From Oscillospiraceae bacterium (GTDB taxonomy: Bacteria; Bacillota; Clostridia; Oscillospirales; Oscillospiraceae): a DNA stretch of 32,169 nucleotides. The position numbers and the translations under genes were made by a program. The notes beneath the pieces were generated by a model, which was not told the DNA's origin, did not search any database, and saw nothing but the letters and a program-made list of their open reading frames with translations. The DNA lies in NCBI GenBank assembly GCA_022792945.1, contig JAAWBZ010000102.1, positions 1 to 32,169 on the forward strand, in the 5' to 3' direction. Of the stretch, positions 8,875-17,280 are shown piece after piece (positions within the stretch are counted from its first letter, which is position 1; every line of letters begins with the position of its first letter).

Positions 8875-8903
8875 ATTATATCCCGCCCCACCCCGAAAGT
8901 CAA
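8875..8903 (-). promoter_or_regulatory. Sigma-A-type promoter of the parE operon
   Basis: On the minus strand, TTGACT (8898-8903) and TATAAT (8875-8880) are separated by exactly 17 bases, almost full consensus. A second TATAAT lies just downstream at 8863-8868. The expected leader to the parE ATG at 8796 is about 70 bases. This is the best promoter match in the window. Confidence 0.85.
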
Positions 8904-8945
8904 GAAACGCCCGCCGGCACGGCAACAGGACGTCCGCGGGCACGC

Positions 8946-8974
8946 TTGTAAAATTTGACGAATTATGATATGAT
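8946..8974 (+). promoter_or_regulatory. Promoter of the 9029 membrane protein gene
   Basis: TTGTAA (8946-8951), a 17-base spacer and TATGAT (8969-8974). The inferred transcription start near 8981 leaves a leader of about 48 bases before the ATG at 9029. It is divergent from the parE promoter, with 42 bases between the two -35 boxes. Confidence 0.75.
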
Positions 8975-9028
8975 ACGCTTGTGCGTCGGGAAGAAAGTCC
9001 GATTGCGTCGAAAATGGGGGAAGGCGTC

Positions 9029-9724
9029 ATGGCTAAGAAACATACCGATCCCGCGCAGGGCACACAGCCGCGGACACTCTTCGGTTTCTCTCAGAAGGTC
9101 GGTTCCGTGCTGACGGTTTTGATCGTGCTGCTGGTCCTGGTGGGCGTTGCCGACCTGCTGCTGTGGGGTGTTGTGGGCTACTATGCCGCCCGGGGCGATC
9201 AGCGGGAAAGCGACGCCGGGACGGTGCAGAGCGTTCCTGTCAGCGATCCGGTGCCGAGTCCCCCCAGCGGCGAGACGGCAGCTCCCGCGGAGGTGCCGGC
9301 CAGCGACGAGGAGAAGCAGGAGGCGCTGCTGGCGTACCTCCGGGGCATGGCCGAGCTCGAGCGTCTGGAGACGGAGGCGCTGAAGAGCTATGGCAGCGTC
9401 AGCGGAACGAACTATACGGATGACGCCGCGATGTATGCGGAGATTTCCGAGCATACGCTCCCGCTTAGCCAGCGGCTGGACGCGCAGGCTGCGGCCATTG
9501 CCCCCAGCGACTCGGAGATCGCGGAGTTGCACGGCCTGTATCGGGACTATGCCTCCAAATATCTCAGCGCGCTGACGGTCCTGGCCTCGGCGCTGGGCAG
9601 CCAGGACGCCGCCCAGGCCGCTGAGGCCAACAGCCTGATCAACGAGGCCAACGATTTGGCTCTGCGCTACCAGCAGGCGCTGCAAGGCCTGGCCGGGCTG
9701 CGGGGCGTCGCGCTGGGCGGCTGA
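9029..9724 (+). CDS. Single-pass membrane protein of unknown function
   Basis: 231 residues, not assigned to a family. After a basic cytoplasmic start (AKKHTDP...) there is one strong transmembrane segment (VLTVLIVLLVLVGVADLLLW, roughly residues 28-47). A Pro/Ser-rich linker and an Ala/Glu/Leu-rich, probably helical outer domain follow (DEEKQEALLAYLRGMAELER to the end). The start at 9029 has GGGGGAAGG close upstream; the earlier GTG at 8981 would coincide with the transcription start and ATG 9014 has no ribosome binding site. It is monocistronic, with its own promoter and a terminator at 9749-9780. Topology is a prediction and no function is offered. Confidence 0.75.
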   Translation: MAKKHTDPAQGTQPRTLFGFSQKVGSVLTVLIVLLVLVGVADLLLWGVVGYYAARGDQRESDAGTVQSVPVSDPVPSPPSGETAAPAEVPASDEEKQEALLAYLRGMAELERLETEALKSYGSVSGTNYTDDAAMYAEISEHTLPLSQRLDAQAAAIAPSDSEIAELHGLYRDYASKYLSALTVLASALGSQDAAQAAEANSLINEANDLALRYQQALQGLAGLRGVALGG

Positions 9725-9748
9725 GCGGGCGGCAGAACAGCGGCAAAC

Positions 9749-9780
9749 AAAGCACCCGAGGAAGCTCCCTCGGGTGCTTT
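9749..9780. terminator. Bidirectional intrinsic terminator
   Basis: A perfect 13-bp stem (9749-9761 with 9768-9780; core AGCACCCGAGG/CCTCGGGTGCT) and a 6-base loop, AAGCTC. The stem ends in AA/TT, with short A- and T-rich flanks on both sides. It lies between the convergent 9029-9724 gene and the rluD-like gene, whose TAA (9779-9781) overlaps the outer stem, so it can end both transcripts. Confidence 0.85.
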
Positions 9781-10687
9781 ATCTGCAATTCAGCGCCAGC
9801 TTCCGCAAAACCTCCTGAAAATACGCCGGCAGCTCACAGGCCACCGTCACCGGCAGGCCGGTCCGGGGGTGGAGGAACGTCAGCTCCCGCGCGTGCAGCA
9901 CCTGGCTGGACTGGCCCAGCTCCGGCTTTTTGCGGCCGTAGACCGTGTCGCCCAGGAGCGGGCGGCCCAGGTAGGCCATGTGCACGCGGATCTGGTGGGT
10001 GCGCCCGGTCTCCAGGCGGCAGCGGATGTGGGTATAGCCGCCGCAGCGCGCCAGCACCTCAAAATGCGTCACGGCGGGGCGGCTGTTTTTCTCGGTGACG
10101 GTCATTTTCTTCCGGTCCGCCGGATGCCGCCCGATGGGGGCGTCCACGGTGCCATGGTCCTCGCGGATGCCACCGCAGACCACCGCCTCATAGACCCGCG
10201 AGAGGGTATGGTCCGCCAGCTGCGCCGCCAGGGCCTGGTGGGCGAAGTCGTTCTTCGCCGCGATGAGCAGCCCGGAGGTATCCTTGTCGATGCGGTGGAC
10301 GATGCCCGGCCGCAGCCGGCCATTGATGCCCGAGAGGCTCCCGGCGCAGCGGAAGAGCAGCGCGTTGACCAGCGTTCCGTCCCAGTGGCCCGCTGCCGGG
10401 TGGACCACCATGCCCTTGGGCTTGTTGACCACGATGACGTCGCCGTCCTCGTAGCGCACGTCCAGGGGGATGTTCTGGGGGACGATGTCCACCGGCTCCG
10501 GCGCGGGCAGGTCCACCTCCAGAGCCTGCCCGGCGGCGAGCCGGTCGCCTTTCCGCAAAACCGCGCCGCCGGAGGTAACACGCCCCGCCTCCAGCAGGCG
10601 CTGGGCAGCGCTGCGGGTCAGCGTCGGCAGCAGCCGCGCCAGGGCGGCGTCGGCCCGTTCGCCGCCGCGGTCACAGAGAACGGTCAT
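9779..10687 (-). CDS. rluD: RluA/RluD-family 23S rRNA pseudouridine synthase
   Basis: 302 residues. An N-terminal S4 RNA-binding domain (about 10-60, including RLLEAGRVTSGG) is followed by the RluA-type catalytic domain. The signature HRIDKDTSGLL holds the catalytic Asp134, and the conserved GRTHQIRVHMAYLG comes later. It isomerises specific uridines in RNA, for RluD in helix 69 of 23S rRNA; the exact target here is inferred from the S4-plus-RluA architecture only. The start at 10687 gives a compact S4 domain and overlaps the 3' end of lspA by 17 bases, the usual lspA-rluD pairing with likely translational coupling. Confidence 0.9.
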   Translation of the reverse strand: MTVLCDRGGERADAALARLLPTLTRSAAQRLLEAGRVTSGGAVLRKGDRLAAGQALEVDLPAPEPVDIVPQNIPLDVRYEDGDVIVVNKPKGMVVHPAAGHWDGTLVNALLFRCAGSLSGINGRLRPGIVHRIDKDTSGLLIAAKNDFAHQALAAQLADHTLSRVYEAVVCGGIREDHGTVDAPIGRHPADRKKMTVTEKNSRPAVTHFEVLARCGGYTHIRCRLETGRTHQIRVHMAYLGRPLLGDTVYGRKKPELGQSSQVLHARELTFLHPRTGLPVTVACELPAYFQEVLRKLALNCR

Positions 10688-11222
10688 CGGCGGCCTCCCC
10701 GGGGGCTTTCGGCTTATTCCGGTCCAGGAAGACGGCCCAGACCGCCAGCAGGATCGTGCCCGCCACCACAAAGCAGTCGGCTACGTTAAAAATGGCGAAA
10801 TTCATGAACTCCACCTCGATCATGTCCACCACCGCGCCGTGGAGGGCCCGGTCGATCATATTGCCCACGCCGCCGCCGGCAATCATGGTGAGCGCGGTGA
10901 GGGCCAGGGGGTGCGTGATCCACTTTTTAACCACCACAAGGGCCGCCAGCGCCAGCACCAGGGCGGTGAGCACCAGGAAGAGCCACCGCGCCCCCTCCAG
11001 CAGGGAGAAGGCCATGCCGGTATTGTGGTAGTGGGTCAGATGGACCACGCCATCCCACACCGGCGCCGTGGCGGGCAGGCCGGGGCTTTGGGCGCAGGTG
11101 AGGACCTGCCCGGCCACCTGGTAGGCCCGGCACTGGATGTGTCCGGTGATCCAGAATTTACTCAGCTGGTCCAGGACCACAATGGCCCCGGCGCCCAGCA
11201 GCATGGCAAGATATCGCACCAT
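10671..11222 (-). CDS. lspA: Lipoprotein signal peptidase (signal peptidase II)
   Basis: 183-residue membrane aspartyl protease that cleaves the signal peptide of lipidated prolipoproteins. Four hydrophobic segments are visible. The catalytic Asp residues lie in GNMIDRAL and FNVADCF, and HYHNTGMAFSLL matches the conserved NxGxAFS region. It is somewhat longer than the usual 150-170 residues because of an extra loop after the first transmembrane helix (around CRAYQVAGQVLTCAQSPG). The ATG at 11222 is preceded by AGGAGGAG. It is probably co-transcribed with rluD. At least one client, the 175-1272 lipoprotein, is in this window. Confidence 0.93.
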   Translation of the reverse strand: MVRYLAMLLGAGAIVVLDQLSKFWITGHIQCRAYQVAGQVLTCAQSPGLPATAPVWDGVVHLTHYHNTGMAFSLLEGARWLFLVLTALVLALAALVVVKKWITHPLALTALTMIAGGGVGNMIDRALHGAVVDMIEVEFMNFAIFNVADCFVVAGTILLAVWAVFLDRNKPKAPGEAADDRSL

Positions 11223-11519
11223 AATTTCTCCTCCTGTGTCCGGCAGGCACGTTGATCGCAGCATTCGCGGAGCGCAGCGGCGCGGCAATCCGTCCCATCC
11301 ACCTCCGCCACGCTCCCGGCTCTCCATGTCATTCTGAGCGAAGCGAAGAATCTCTTGCACAGGGTAGGCCCCCGCGCAAGAGTGCCGCTCCCTGCAAGCC
11401 AGGCCCCCCGGAGAACTCCCTGACTTTTTTAACGACTTGGAGTGTTTCGCCGTCTGCGGACAGCGACCGGGGCGCTGCCCTCTGAACCTCTGCCATTTTT
11501 GAAAAAGTGGACAAAACTT
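11223..11519. repeat. Intergenic repeat mosaic between mnmE and lspA
   Basis: 297 bases without a credible gene. On the plus strand the module CATTCTGAGCGAAGCGAAGA (about 11331-11350) matches a sequence I recall as a recurrent intergenic repeat in many bacterial genomes. Upstream at 11261-11300 lies GCGGCGCGGCAATCCGTCCC, whose reverse complement shares CGGATTGCCGCG with 22886-22897. Near 11488-11520 a CCACTTTTTCAAAAATGG palindrome (minus strand) follows the mnmE stop and may act as a transcription end. The copies are degenerate, so this looks like accumulated repeat relics. Confidence 0.5.
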
Positions 11520-12884
11520 TTATTTGCCGACGCAGAAGCGGGAGAATATCTGGTCCGTAATCTCCCGGCGCATGGTTTTTCCGGTGATCTCGCCCAGGGC
11601 CTCCAGCGCCGCCTCCACGTCCAGCAGCACCGCGTCCGGCGTCACGCCCGCCGTCAGCGCCGCCTGCGCCGCGCTCAGCGCCTCCCCGGCCCGGTCCACC
11701 GCAGCCGCCTGCCGCGCGTTGGTCAAAAGCCCCCCGTCGCACGTCAGCGCCTCCTGCGGATACAGCAGCGCCACCGCCTCCGACAGCTGCTCCAGCCCCG
11801 CACCTTCCCTTGCGCTCACCGAGACCACCGCCTCAAAGGGCAGCTCCGCCGGGCGCACCGCCGCCGGGAGATCTGCCTTATTCAGCACCCCCAGCGCCCG
11901 CTTGGCCCGCGCCGCCGCGTTCATCACCGCCAGGTCCTCCGCGTCCAGCGGGCGGCTCCCGTCAAATACGCACAGCGCCAGATCCGCCCCGTCCGCGGCC
12001 GCCAGGGCCTTTTCCACCCCCATGGCCTCAATCCGGTCCGACGCGGCGCGCAGGCCCGCCGTATCGGTCAGCCGCAGCTTCTGCCCGCCCAGCCGCAGGA
12101 CCTCGGTGACGGCGTCTCTTGTCGTGCCCGCCACGTCGGTCACAATCACCCGCTCATACCCCGCCAGGGCGTTGAGCAGGCTGGATTTGCCCACGTTGGG
12201 CTTGCCCAGAAGCACGGCGTTCAGCCCGCTTTTCAGCACCCGGCCCCGGTCGAAGGTGGCCCGCAGCGCCGCCAGCCTTGTCAGCGCGCCGTCCAGGGCC
12301 GCGGCGCAGCGGGCGGCGTCCAGATCGCCGATATCCTCGTCGGGGTAGTCCAGGATCGCGTGAAAATGGGCGCAGAGGCCCGCCAAATCGTCGTAAACCG
12401 GCTCGATCCGGCGGGATACCGCGCCGCCCAGCTGTCCGGCGGCGTTGGCGGCGGCGTCGGCGGTCTCGGCCTCGATGAGGTCAATGACGGCCTCGGCCTG
12501 GCTCAGGTCCAGCCGCCCGCTGAGAAAGGCGCGCCGGGTAAACTCTCCGGGTCCGGCCTGCCGCGCGCCGGCGGCGAAGAGGGCCTCCAGCCCCGCGGCC
12601 AGGACGGCGGGAGAGCCGTGGCAGTGGAATTCCACGGTGTCCTCGCCGGTGTAGGAGCGCGGCCCCCGGGCCACCGACGCCAGCACCTGGTCCAGAACCC
12701 GTCCGTGGGTGTCGCGCAGGGCGCCCAGGACCATTTTACGGGCCGGTGTATCGGCCAGCGCCCGGCCGGAGGCGGCGGCGAATACCCGGTCCGCCGCGGC
12801 GATGGCTCCGTCCCCCGACAGCCGCAGGATGCCGATGGCCGCCGGCTGCGGCGCGGTGGACACGGCGGCGATAACGTCTGACAT
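11520..12884 (-). CDS. mnmE: tRNA uridine-5-carboxymethylaminomethyl(34) synthesis GTPase MnmE
   Basis: 454 residues, the normal length. With MnmG it installs the cmnm5 group on wobble uridine 34 of certain tRNAs. The N-terminal tetrahydrofolate-binding domain begins MSDVIAAVST and includes GEFTRRAFLSGRLDL. The central G domain has G1 GKPNVGKSS, switch region GTTRDAV, G3 DTAGLR and G4 NKAD. The C-terminus ends FCVGK, carrying the conserved Cys of the CxGK motif. AAGGAG lies 8 bases before the ATG. It is 24 bases downstream of the SLH-protein gene on the same strand. No mnmG is in the window. Confidence 0.96.
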   Translation of the reverse strand: MSDVIAAVSTAPQPAAIGILRLSGDGAIAAADRVFAAASGRALADTPARKMVLGALRDTHGRVLDQVLASVARGPRSYTGEDTVEFHCHGSPAVLAAGLEALFAAGARQAGPGEFTRRAFLSGRLDLSQAEAVIDLIEAETADAAANAAGQLGGAVSRRIEPVYDDLAGLCAHFHAILDYPDEDIGDLDAARCAAALDGALTRLAALRATFDRGRVLKSGLNAVLLGKPNVGKSSLLNALAGYERVIVTDVAGTTRDAVTEVLRLGGQKLRLTDTAGLRAASDRIEAMGVEKALAAADGADLALCVFDGSRPLDAEDLAVMNAAARAKRALGVLNKADLPAAVRPAELPFEAVVSVSAREGAGLEQLSEAVALLYPQEALTCDGGLLTNARQAAAVDRAGEALSAAQAALTAGVTPDAVLLDVEAALEALGEITGKTMRREITDQIFSRFCVGK

Positions 12885-12908
12885 GGAATCGCTCCTTTTT
12901 GTCGTGTA

Positions 12909-14546
12909 TCAGGCGGCGTTCTCCGTGAGGCGGGCGGTGTACACCCGGTGCAGCGCCGCCACCATCTGCTCACGGGTCATGCTGTTCTTGGGCTGGAAGC
13001 CCTTGTCAGTGCCCTGCAAAAGCCCCGCCTCCGTGGCCGCTGCCACCGACGAGCGCGCCCAGGCGCTGATGGCATCCGCGTCGGGGTAGGCGGTGTGCTC
13101 CGGGCCGCGGCGGTCCTCGCCGTCGAGGTAGGCGGCCAGATTCATCAGCACCACCGCCGCCTGCTCCCGGGTCACCGGGGCGTCGGGGGCGAACTCGGTC
13201 TCCGACACGCCGCGCATCAGCCCCGCCGAGGCGCACCGCAGGATCGGCAGCGCGTCGGGGCTTTCCAAAATATCGTCAAAGGGGTTTTCCAGGACGGCGG
13301 CATCCCAGCCCTGCGTCTTCAGGACGTACTGGTAGCACAGCCGCGCCAGCTCGCCGCGGGTGATGCTTTGCCGGAGCTGGCCGCACAGGGACACCGGCAG
13401 CAGCTGCGCCAGATAATAGTCTGTCACCGTATCAAAGGCCCAGGGGGAGGCCGAGCGCAGATCCACCGTCTGGGTGGGGACCACCGCCGCAATGACGGCG
13501 CGGTTTCCCGGCACCGAAGCGGTCAGCAGCGCCGCGCCCAGCTTCCGCGCTGTCACCAGCCCGCTCTCCGAGACCTGCACCAGCCCGTCGTCGCCGGAGC
13601 GCCACTCTACCAGCCCCGCCGCGCCGCCCTCCAGCACAGCCTCCAGCTGCGCGTCCACGCCGGTGCGCACCACCAGATTTGCCACGCTCTCGCCATGGGA
13701 GGTGATCCGCACTCGGGGCAGCGTCCGGCTCTCGGCGGCCATGGGATGGGCGGCCAGATAGGCCTCGGTCTCGTAGGGAGAGAAGCGGGTATGGCCCCCG
13801 AAGTCCTCCGTGCTCTTGAGGAAATAGTCCCAGCGCATGGCCCCGCCGATCTCGTCGGCGGCGTCCCAGGTGGCGTCCAGGTTATACCACTTCCCGTCCA
13901 GCTGTACGATGTTCCAGGCGTGGTTTTCCATGGCGCTGACGCCGGTGACGATGCGGCAGGGAATGCCCGTCAGCCACATCACCCGGTAGGTCAGCAGTGC
14001 GTAGCCCTGGCAGACCATGGAGCCGGTGGTGAGGCCGTCGTAGGCGGAGAACTTGGTCAGGGTGTCGTCGTAGACGTAATGGGTGCCGATGTACTCATAG
14101 AGCAGCTTGATCCTGGCGTAGTCGTCCTCCTCGGCCAGGGAGAGGCTGCTGACGATGTCCGCGGCCCGCCGTGAGACCTCAGCCAGCTCCTCAGGGGTGG
14201 CCAGGTAGCCGATCTCAAAGTGGTACGCGCCGTCGTAGAAGTCCATTTCCCCCTCAGCTACGTTGAGGGCGGGGTAATCGGCGTTGTCCGGACCGTCGGG
14301 GGACCGGGCGCTCATGGTCCGCAGGGCGCTGCCCAGGGCGGTGTCGTCCGGGAGGCCCAGCGCGGCCTTGCTGCCGGTGTATTCAATGGAAAATTCGCCG
14401 CTCTGTGCGCGGAGGTTCCGCTCCAGAGCGGCGTAAAACGCCTCCGGCGTTGCCGTTGTCTCGTCCGCCGCCAGCGCGCCCGCGGCCAGCAGGGCCGAAA
14501 GCGCGAGGCAGAGCAGCAGCGCGCAGAGGATTCGTTTGGTGTTCAT
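12909..14546 (-). CDS. Secreted transglutaminase-like protein with S-layer homology domains
   Basis: 545 residues. A signal peptide ends near residue 27 (AAGALAA). A transglutaminase-like core spans about 110-260 with Cys179 (SMVCQGYA), His209 (ENHAWNIV) and Asp224 (YNLDATW). A Big2-like bacterial immunoglobulin module follows (about 285-355; WRSGDDGLVQVSESGLVTA). Three S-layer homology repeats close the protein; the last two are clearest, with FDDILESPDALPILRCASAG...VTREQAA and YPDADAISAWARSSVAAATE...MTREQM. SLH repeats bind pyruvylated wall polymer, so this is probably a wall-anchored peptidase or cross-linking enzyme. AAGGAG precedes the ATG. It is a second triad-bearing transglutaminase-like protein besides 175-1272. 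Confidence 0.9.
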   Translation of the reverse strand: MNTKRILCALLLCLALSALLAAGALAADETTATPEAFYAALERNLRAQSGEFSIEYTGSKAALGLPDDTALGSALRTMSARSPDGPDNADYPALNVAEGEMDFYDGAYHFEIGYLATPEELAEVSRRAADIVSSLSLAEEDDYARIKLLYEYIGTHYVYDDTLTKFSAYDGLTTGSMVCQGYALLTYRVMWLTGIPCRIVTGVSAMENHAWNIVQLDGKWYNLDATWDAADEIGGAMRWDYFLKSTEDFGGHTRFSPYETEAYLAAHPMAAESRTLPRVRITSHGESVANLVVRTGVDAQLEAVLEGGAAGLVEWRSGDDGLVQVSESGLVTARKLGAALLTASVPGNRAVIAAVVPTQTVDLRSASPWAFDTVTDYYLAQLLPVSLCGQLRQSITRGELARLCYQYVLKTQGWDAAVLENPFDDILESPDALPILRCASAGLMRGVSETEFAPDAPVTREQAAVVLMNLAAYLDGEDRRGPEHTAYPDADAISAWARSSVAAATEAGLLQGTDKGFQPKNSMTREQMVAALHRVYTARLTENAA

Positions 14547-14606
14547 AAAGAACCACTCCTTTCGGATGGCCGCGGTTGCAGCACACGGGGCATCGGACCG
14601 CCGGGG

Positions 14607-15524
14607 CTAAGCCTCCCCCACCGGCAGGTTTTCCACCGCCGGCGCCATGATGCGCAACGCCTGCCGGTGATTCTGGATCTCCGCCTGACAGACGTTCCCC
14701 CCGAATTCCCCGTCCAGCGTCCAGGGCACGGCGTGGTCGAACTCGAAGGTGATGCGGTCCGTTTTCATCTGATAAAAGAACGGGCTGGAGAAGTCCCGCC
14801 GCAAAATCGCCGCGGCCACGGCGTTGACGTCCAGAAGGCTCTTGAGATCCTTCACCAGAAGCACCTCGAACAGCCCGTCGTTGAGGGAGACCTCGGGACA
14901 CAGCTGGGCCTTGAAGCCGCCCACGCTGGTGGTGCTGGCCACCAGGCCCAGGATCACGTCGTCCTCCACCGTCTGCCCGCCGGAGACGGCCCGGACACGG
15001 ATGGGATGAATCTCCCCCAGGGCCTGGACGCCCCGCAGCAGGTACGCCAGCCGGCCCAGCAGCCGCTTGCCCGACTGGTCGGTACTGTAGGCCACGTCGG
15101 TGAAGGCCCCGAAGCCCGCCACGTAGGCGAACCACCGCTGGTTGAAGCGTCCCAGATCAATGCGGATTTCCCGCCCGCCGGTGATGACCGCCGCCGCGCC
15201 CAGGCAGTTCCGGGGCAGGTGCAGTGTAGAGGCCACATCGTTGACAGTCCCGCCGGGGATGTAGCCCAGGCACGGCGGATTCTCCAGCTGCATCAGCCCC
15301 GAGACCGCCTCGTTGAGCGTCCCGTCGCCCCCGGCGGCGGCCACCATGTCGTAGCGCCCGCCCTGGGCGGCGATGACGTCGGTGATCTCCCCGGCCCGGG
15401 CGGTGGGGTGGACAGTCACATCGAAGCCGCCCTGTGTAAAAATTTCCAGTACCTCCAGTAAATGGGCGCGGATCTCGGTGTGCCCCGCGTTGGGATTCAC
15501 AAAAAACAGCATGGTCTGTCTCAT
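14607..15524 (-). CDS. Diacylglycerol kinase family lipid kinase
   Basis: 305 residues of the DagK/YegS/sphingosine-kinase fold. The N-terminal phosphate-binding region begins with LFFVNPNAG, and the nucleotide-binding motif AAGGDGTLNEAVSGL lies near residue 65. A beta-rich C-terminal domain follows. In Gram-positive bacteria DgkB of this family phosphorylates diacylglycerol released during lipoteichoic acid synthesis; YegS-like members act on other lipids, so the substrate is left open. The start at 15524 was chosen because TGGAGGAA lies just upstream and the protein then begins directly with beta-1. The SLH-protein gene follows after 60 bases. Confidence 0.88.
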   Translation of the reverse strand: MRQTMLFFVNPNAGHTEIRAHLLEVLEIFTQGGFDVTVHPTARAGEITDVIAAQGGRYDMVAAAGGDGTLNEAVSGLMQLENPPCLGYIPGGTVNDVASTLHLPRNCLGAAAVITGGREIRIDLGRFNQRWFAYVAGFGAFTDVAYSTDQSGKRLLGRLAYLLRGVQALGEIHPIRVRAVSGGQTVEDDVILGLVASTTSVGGFKAQLCPEVSLNDGLFEVLLVKDLKSLLDVNAVAAAILRRDFSSPFFYQMKTDRITFEFDHAVPWTLDGEFGGNVCQAEIQNHRQALRIMAPAVENLPVGEA

Positions 15525-15614
15525 GTCGTTCCTCCATTTTAGAATGTTCTGGTGTGCGTTTGCGCCGTCCGTTTGCCGGCGGGGCACGGTCACCCCGCCC
15601 TGCGGGACTGTGCG

Positions 15615-15677
15615 GTGAGCGGCGTGCAGTTTCCGGCGTCAGCCGCAGGCTTACGCCGGAAACGGAACATAGCGAAC
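15615..15677. repeat. Palindromic intergenic element, copy 1
   Basis: Related to copy 2 at 23002-23067. The 11-bp stem GTTTCCGGCGT (15629-15639) pairs with ACGCCGGAAAC (15653-15663) across a 13-base loop. The flanks are also shared: GTGAG..GCGG..GTGCA on one side and GGAA..AGCGA on the other. The element starts directly after the stop codon (15678-15680) of the minus-strand foldase gene. It may stabilise or end the mRNA, or be a mobile REP-like sequence. Confidence 0.7.
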
Positions 15678-17228
15678 CTATTCTGCCGCCGTCAGCGCTT
15701 CGTTCTCCATCAGCACGACCTTTTCATAGTCCACCGTGATGGGCATGGCGTCCAGCATCTCCTGGACGATCTCCTGCTGCTTTGTGGAGAGATACTGCTG
15801 CTCCGCCGCATCGTACCAGTAGGCGTGGTCGCAGGTGGAGGAGAAATACATGACGTGGAAGCCGTAATCAGTGCGGACGATGCCGGTATCGCCGGGCTGG
15901 CGGGCCGGGTCGAAGCACCAGTCGTTGAAGGTCTCCACCATCTGCCCCGGATACACGTTCTCATAGAGTCCGCCGGTGGACTGGGAGCCGGGGTCCTCGG
16001 TGTTCTCGGCCGCCAGGGTCGCAAAGCTCTCCTCCGTGGCCGCGCCGTCCGTCCACTCCGTCAGGATCTCCTGCGCCCTGGCCTCGGCGGCGGCCCAATC
16101 CGCGTCGGTCAGTACCGGCTGACCGTTCTCGTCGGTCTCCGCGTCCTCGGCAGCCTTGGGCGTGATGAGGACGTGGCGGACGTTGACCATGTTGGGGTCG
16201 TCCTTCGAGAGGCCCTGGGCCGCGAACTCATCGGCGTGCTCGTCAAAATAGGCGTTCACCTCCGCCTCGCCGCAGGCGATGGCCCCGAAGACGCTGCCCA
16301 GATAATCGTCGTTGGCAAGGCTGACCCTGGCGTAATCGGCGTAGTCCTGGGCGGTGATGTGGGGGCCGTACATGCTCTGGATATAGGCGTCGCCGTTCTC
16401 ATAGCCAGCCACCTCGGCGGTGTCCTCCAGGCTCTGGAGCATGGCGTCCACGTACTGCTGCACCGACTCGCCCGCGGCAAAGCCGTCCCTGGCGGCGGCG
16501 TCGCGGACGGCGCTGTCCTGCCAGAAGGCGGTGACGGCCATGCGGAGGAACATATCCTCCCAGGTGTGGGTCTCGTCGTACATCTGCTCGCTCATGGGCT
16601 GACTCAGGTCCAGGCCCAGCATGGCGATATAGGAGCCGTAGGTGCTCATGAAGCGATAGAACTGCTGCCAGTAGTAGAATGACAGCTGTCCGTTGGTCAG
16701 CTCCCACTCTCCGCAGGCGGCCACCACCCGGGAGACATCCTCCTCCGTGACCTCGGCGCTGGACTTGGTGTAGCTGTGGGGGATGAACTGGCCGTTCTCG
16801 TCCACATGCTCGATGAGGGTGGGGTCCTCCGCCGCGCCGGCGGGATCGTCGGGCGTCCCGGGAACCTCGGAACCGGAGGCGGCGTCGGTGATGACCAGAT
16901 CCCCCTGCGCCGTCTCCGGCGTCTCGGGGGCCGGCTCGCTCCGCCTGGACAGGGAAAGGACCAAAATGACCACGGCGGCTGCCGCCACCGCCACCAGCGC
17001 CAGCAGCAGGCCGATGGCCCCCCGCTGGTTCTTCCTCCCGGGCGTCTTGGACGCGGGGGCTTCCGGCGCCTCCGCCGCTTCTTCGATGTTCCCGGGGGTC
17101 TCGACCGCCGCTTCCTCTGTTGTCTCAGGCGCCTCCGCCGCCGGCTCAGCCGCATCCTGGCGCAGGCCGCAGGCTGGACACAGCTCCTGGCCGTCCTCCA
17201 GGGGCGCGCCGCAGTGTTTACATTCCAT
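15678..17228 (-). CDS. Membrane-anchored PpiC/PrsA-like peptidyl-prolyl isomerase with N-terminal zinc ribbon
   Basis: 516 residues. It opens with a cytoplasmic zinc ribbon (CKHCG...CPACG, Cys3/6 and a second CxxC near residues 17-20). A Glu/Ala/Pro-rich linker, one transmembrane helix (GAIGLLLALVAVAAAAVVIL) and a large extracellular part follow. SurA/PrsA-like helices come next, then a parvulin domain (NVRHVLITPK ... FATLAAENTEDPGSQSTGG ... TGIVRTDYGFHVMYF). It probably helps exported proteins fold outside the membrane. ATG 17228 was preferred over GTG 17240 because AAGGAAAG lies 11 bases before the ATG but directly abuts the GTG. A consensus promoter is at 17281-17309 and a GC hairpin (17248-17268) lies in the leader. 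Confidence 0.87.
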   Translation of the reverse strand: MECKHCGAPLEDGQELCPACGLRQDAAEPAAEAPETTEEAAVETPGNIEEAAEAPEAPASKTPGRKNQRGAIGLLLALVAVAAAAVVILVLSLSRRSEPAPETPETAQGDLVITDAASGSEVPGTPDDPAGAAEDPTLIEHVDENGQFIPHSYTKSSAEVTEEDVSRVVAACGEWELTNGQLSFYYWQQFYRFMSTYGSYIAMLGLDLSQPMSEQMYDETHTWEDMFLRMAVTAFWQDSAVRDAAARDGFAAGESVQQYVDAMLQSLEDTAEVAGYENGDAYIQSMYGPHITAQDYADYARVSLANDDYLGSVFGAIACGEAEVNAYFDEHADEFAAQGLSKDDPNMVNVRHVLITPKAAEDAETDENGQPVLTDADWAAAEARAQEILTEWTDGAATEESFATLAAENTEDPGSQSTGGLYENVYPGQMVETFNDWCFDPARQPGDTGIVRTDYGFHVMYFSSTCDHAYWYDAAEQQYLSTKQQEIVQEMLDAMPITVDYEKVVLMENEALTAAE

Positions 17229-17247
17229 AGCGTCTCTCACTTTCCTT

Positions 17248-17268
17248 GCGCCCGGTGTCCCCGGGCGC
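17248..17268 (-). other. GC hairpin in the foldase gene leader
   Basis: An 8-bp all-GC stem (17248-17255 with 17261-17268) with a 5-base loop lies in the 5' untranslated region, directly upstream of the AAGGAAAG ribosome binding site. It could shield the 5' end or tune initiation. No T-run follows, so it is not a terminator. Confidence 0.5.
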
Positions 17269-17280
17269 GAAATCTAAACT

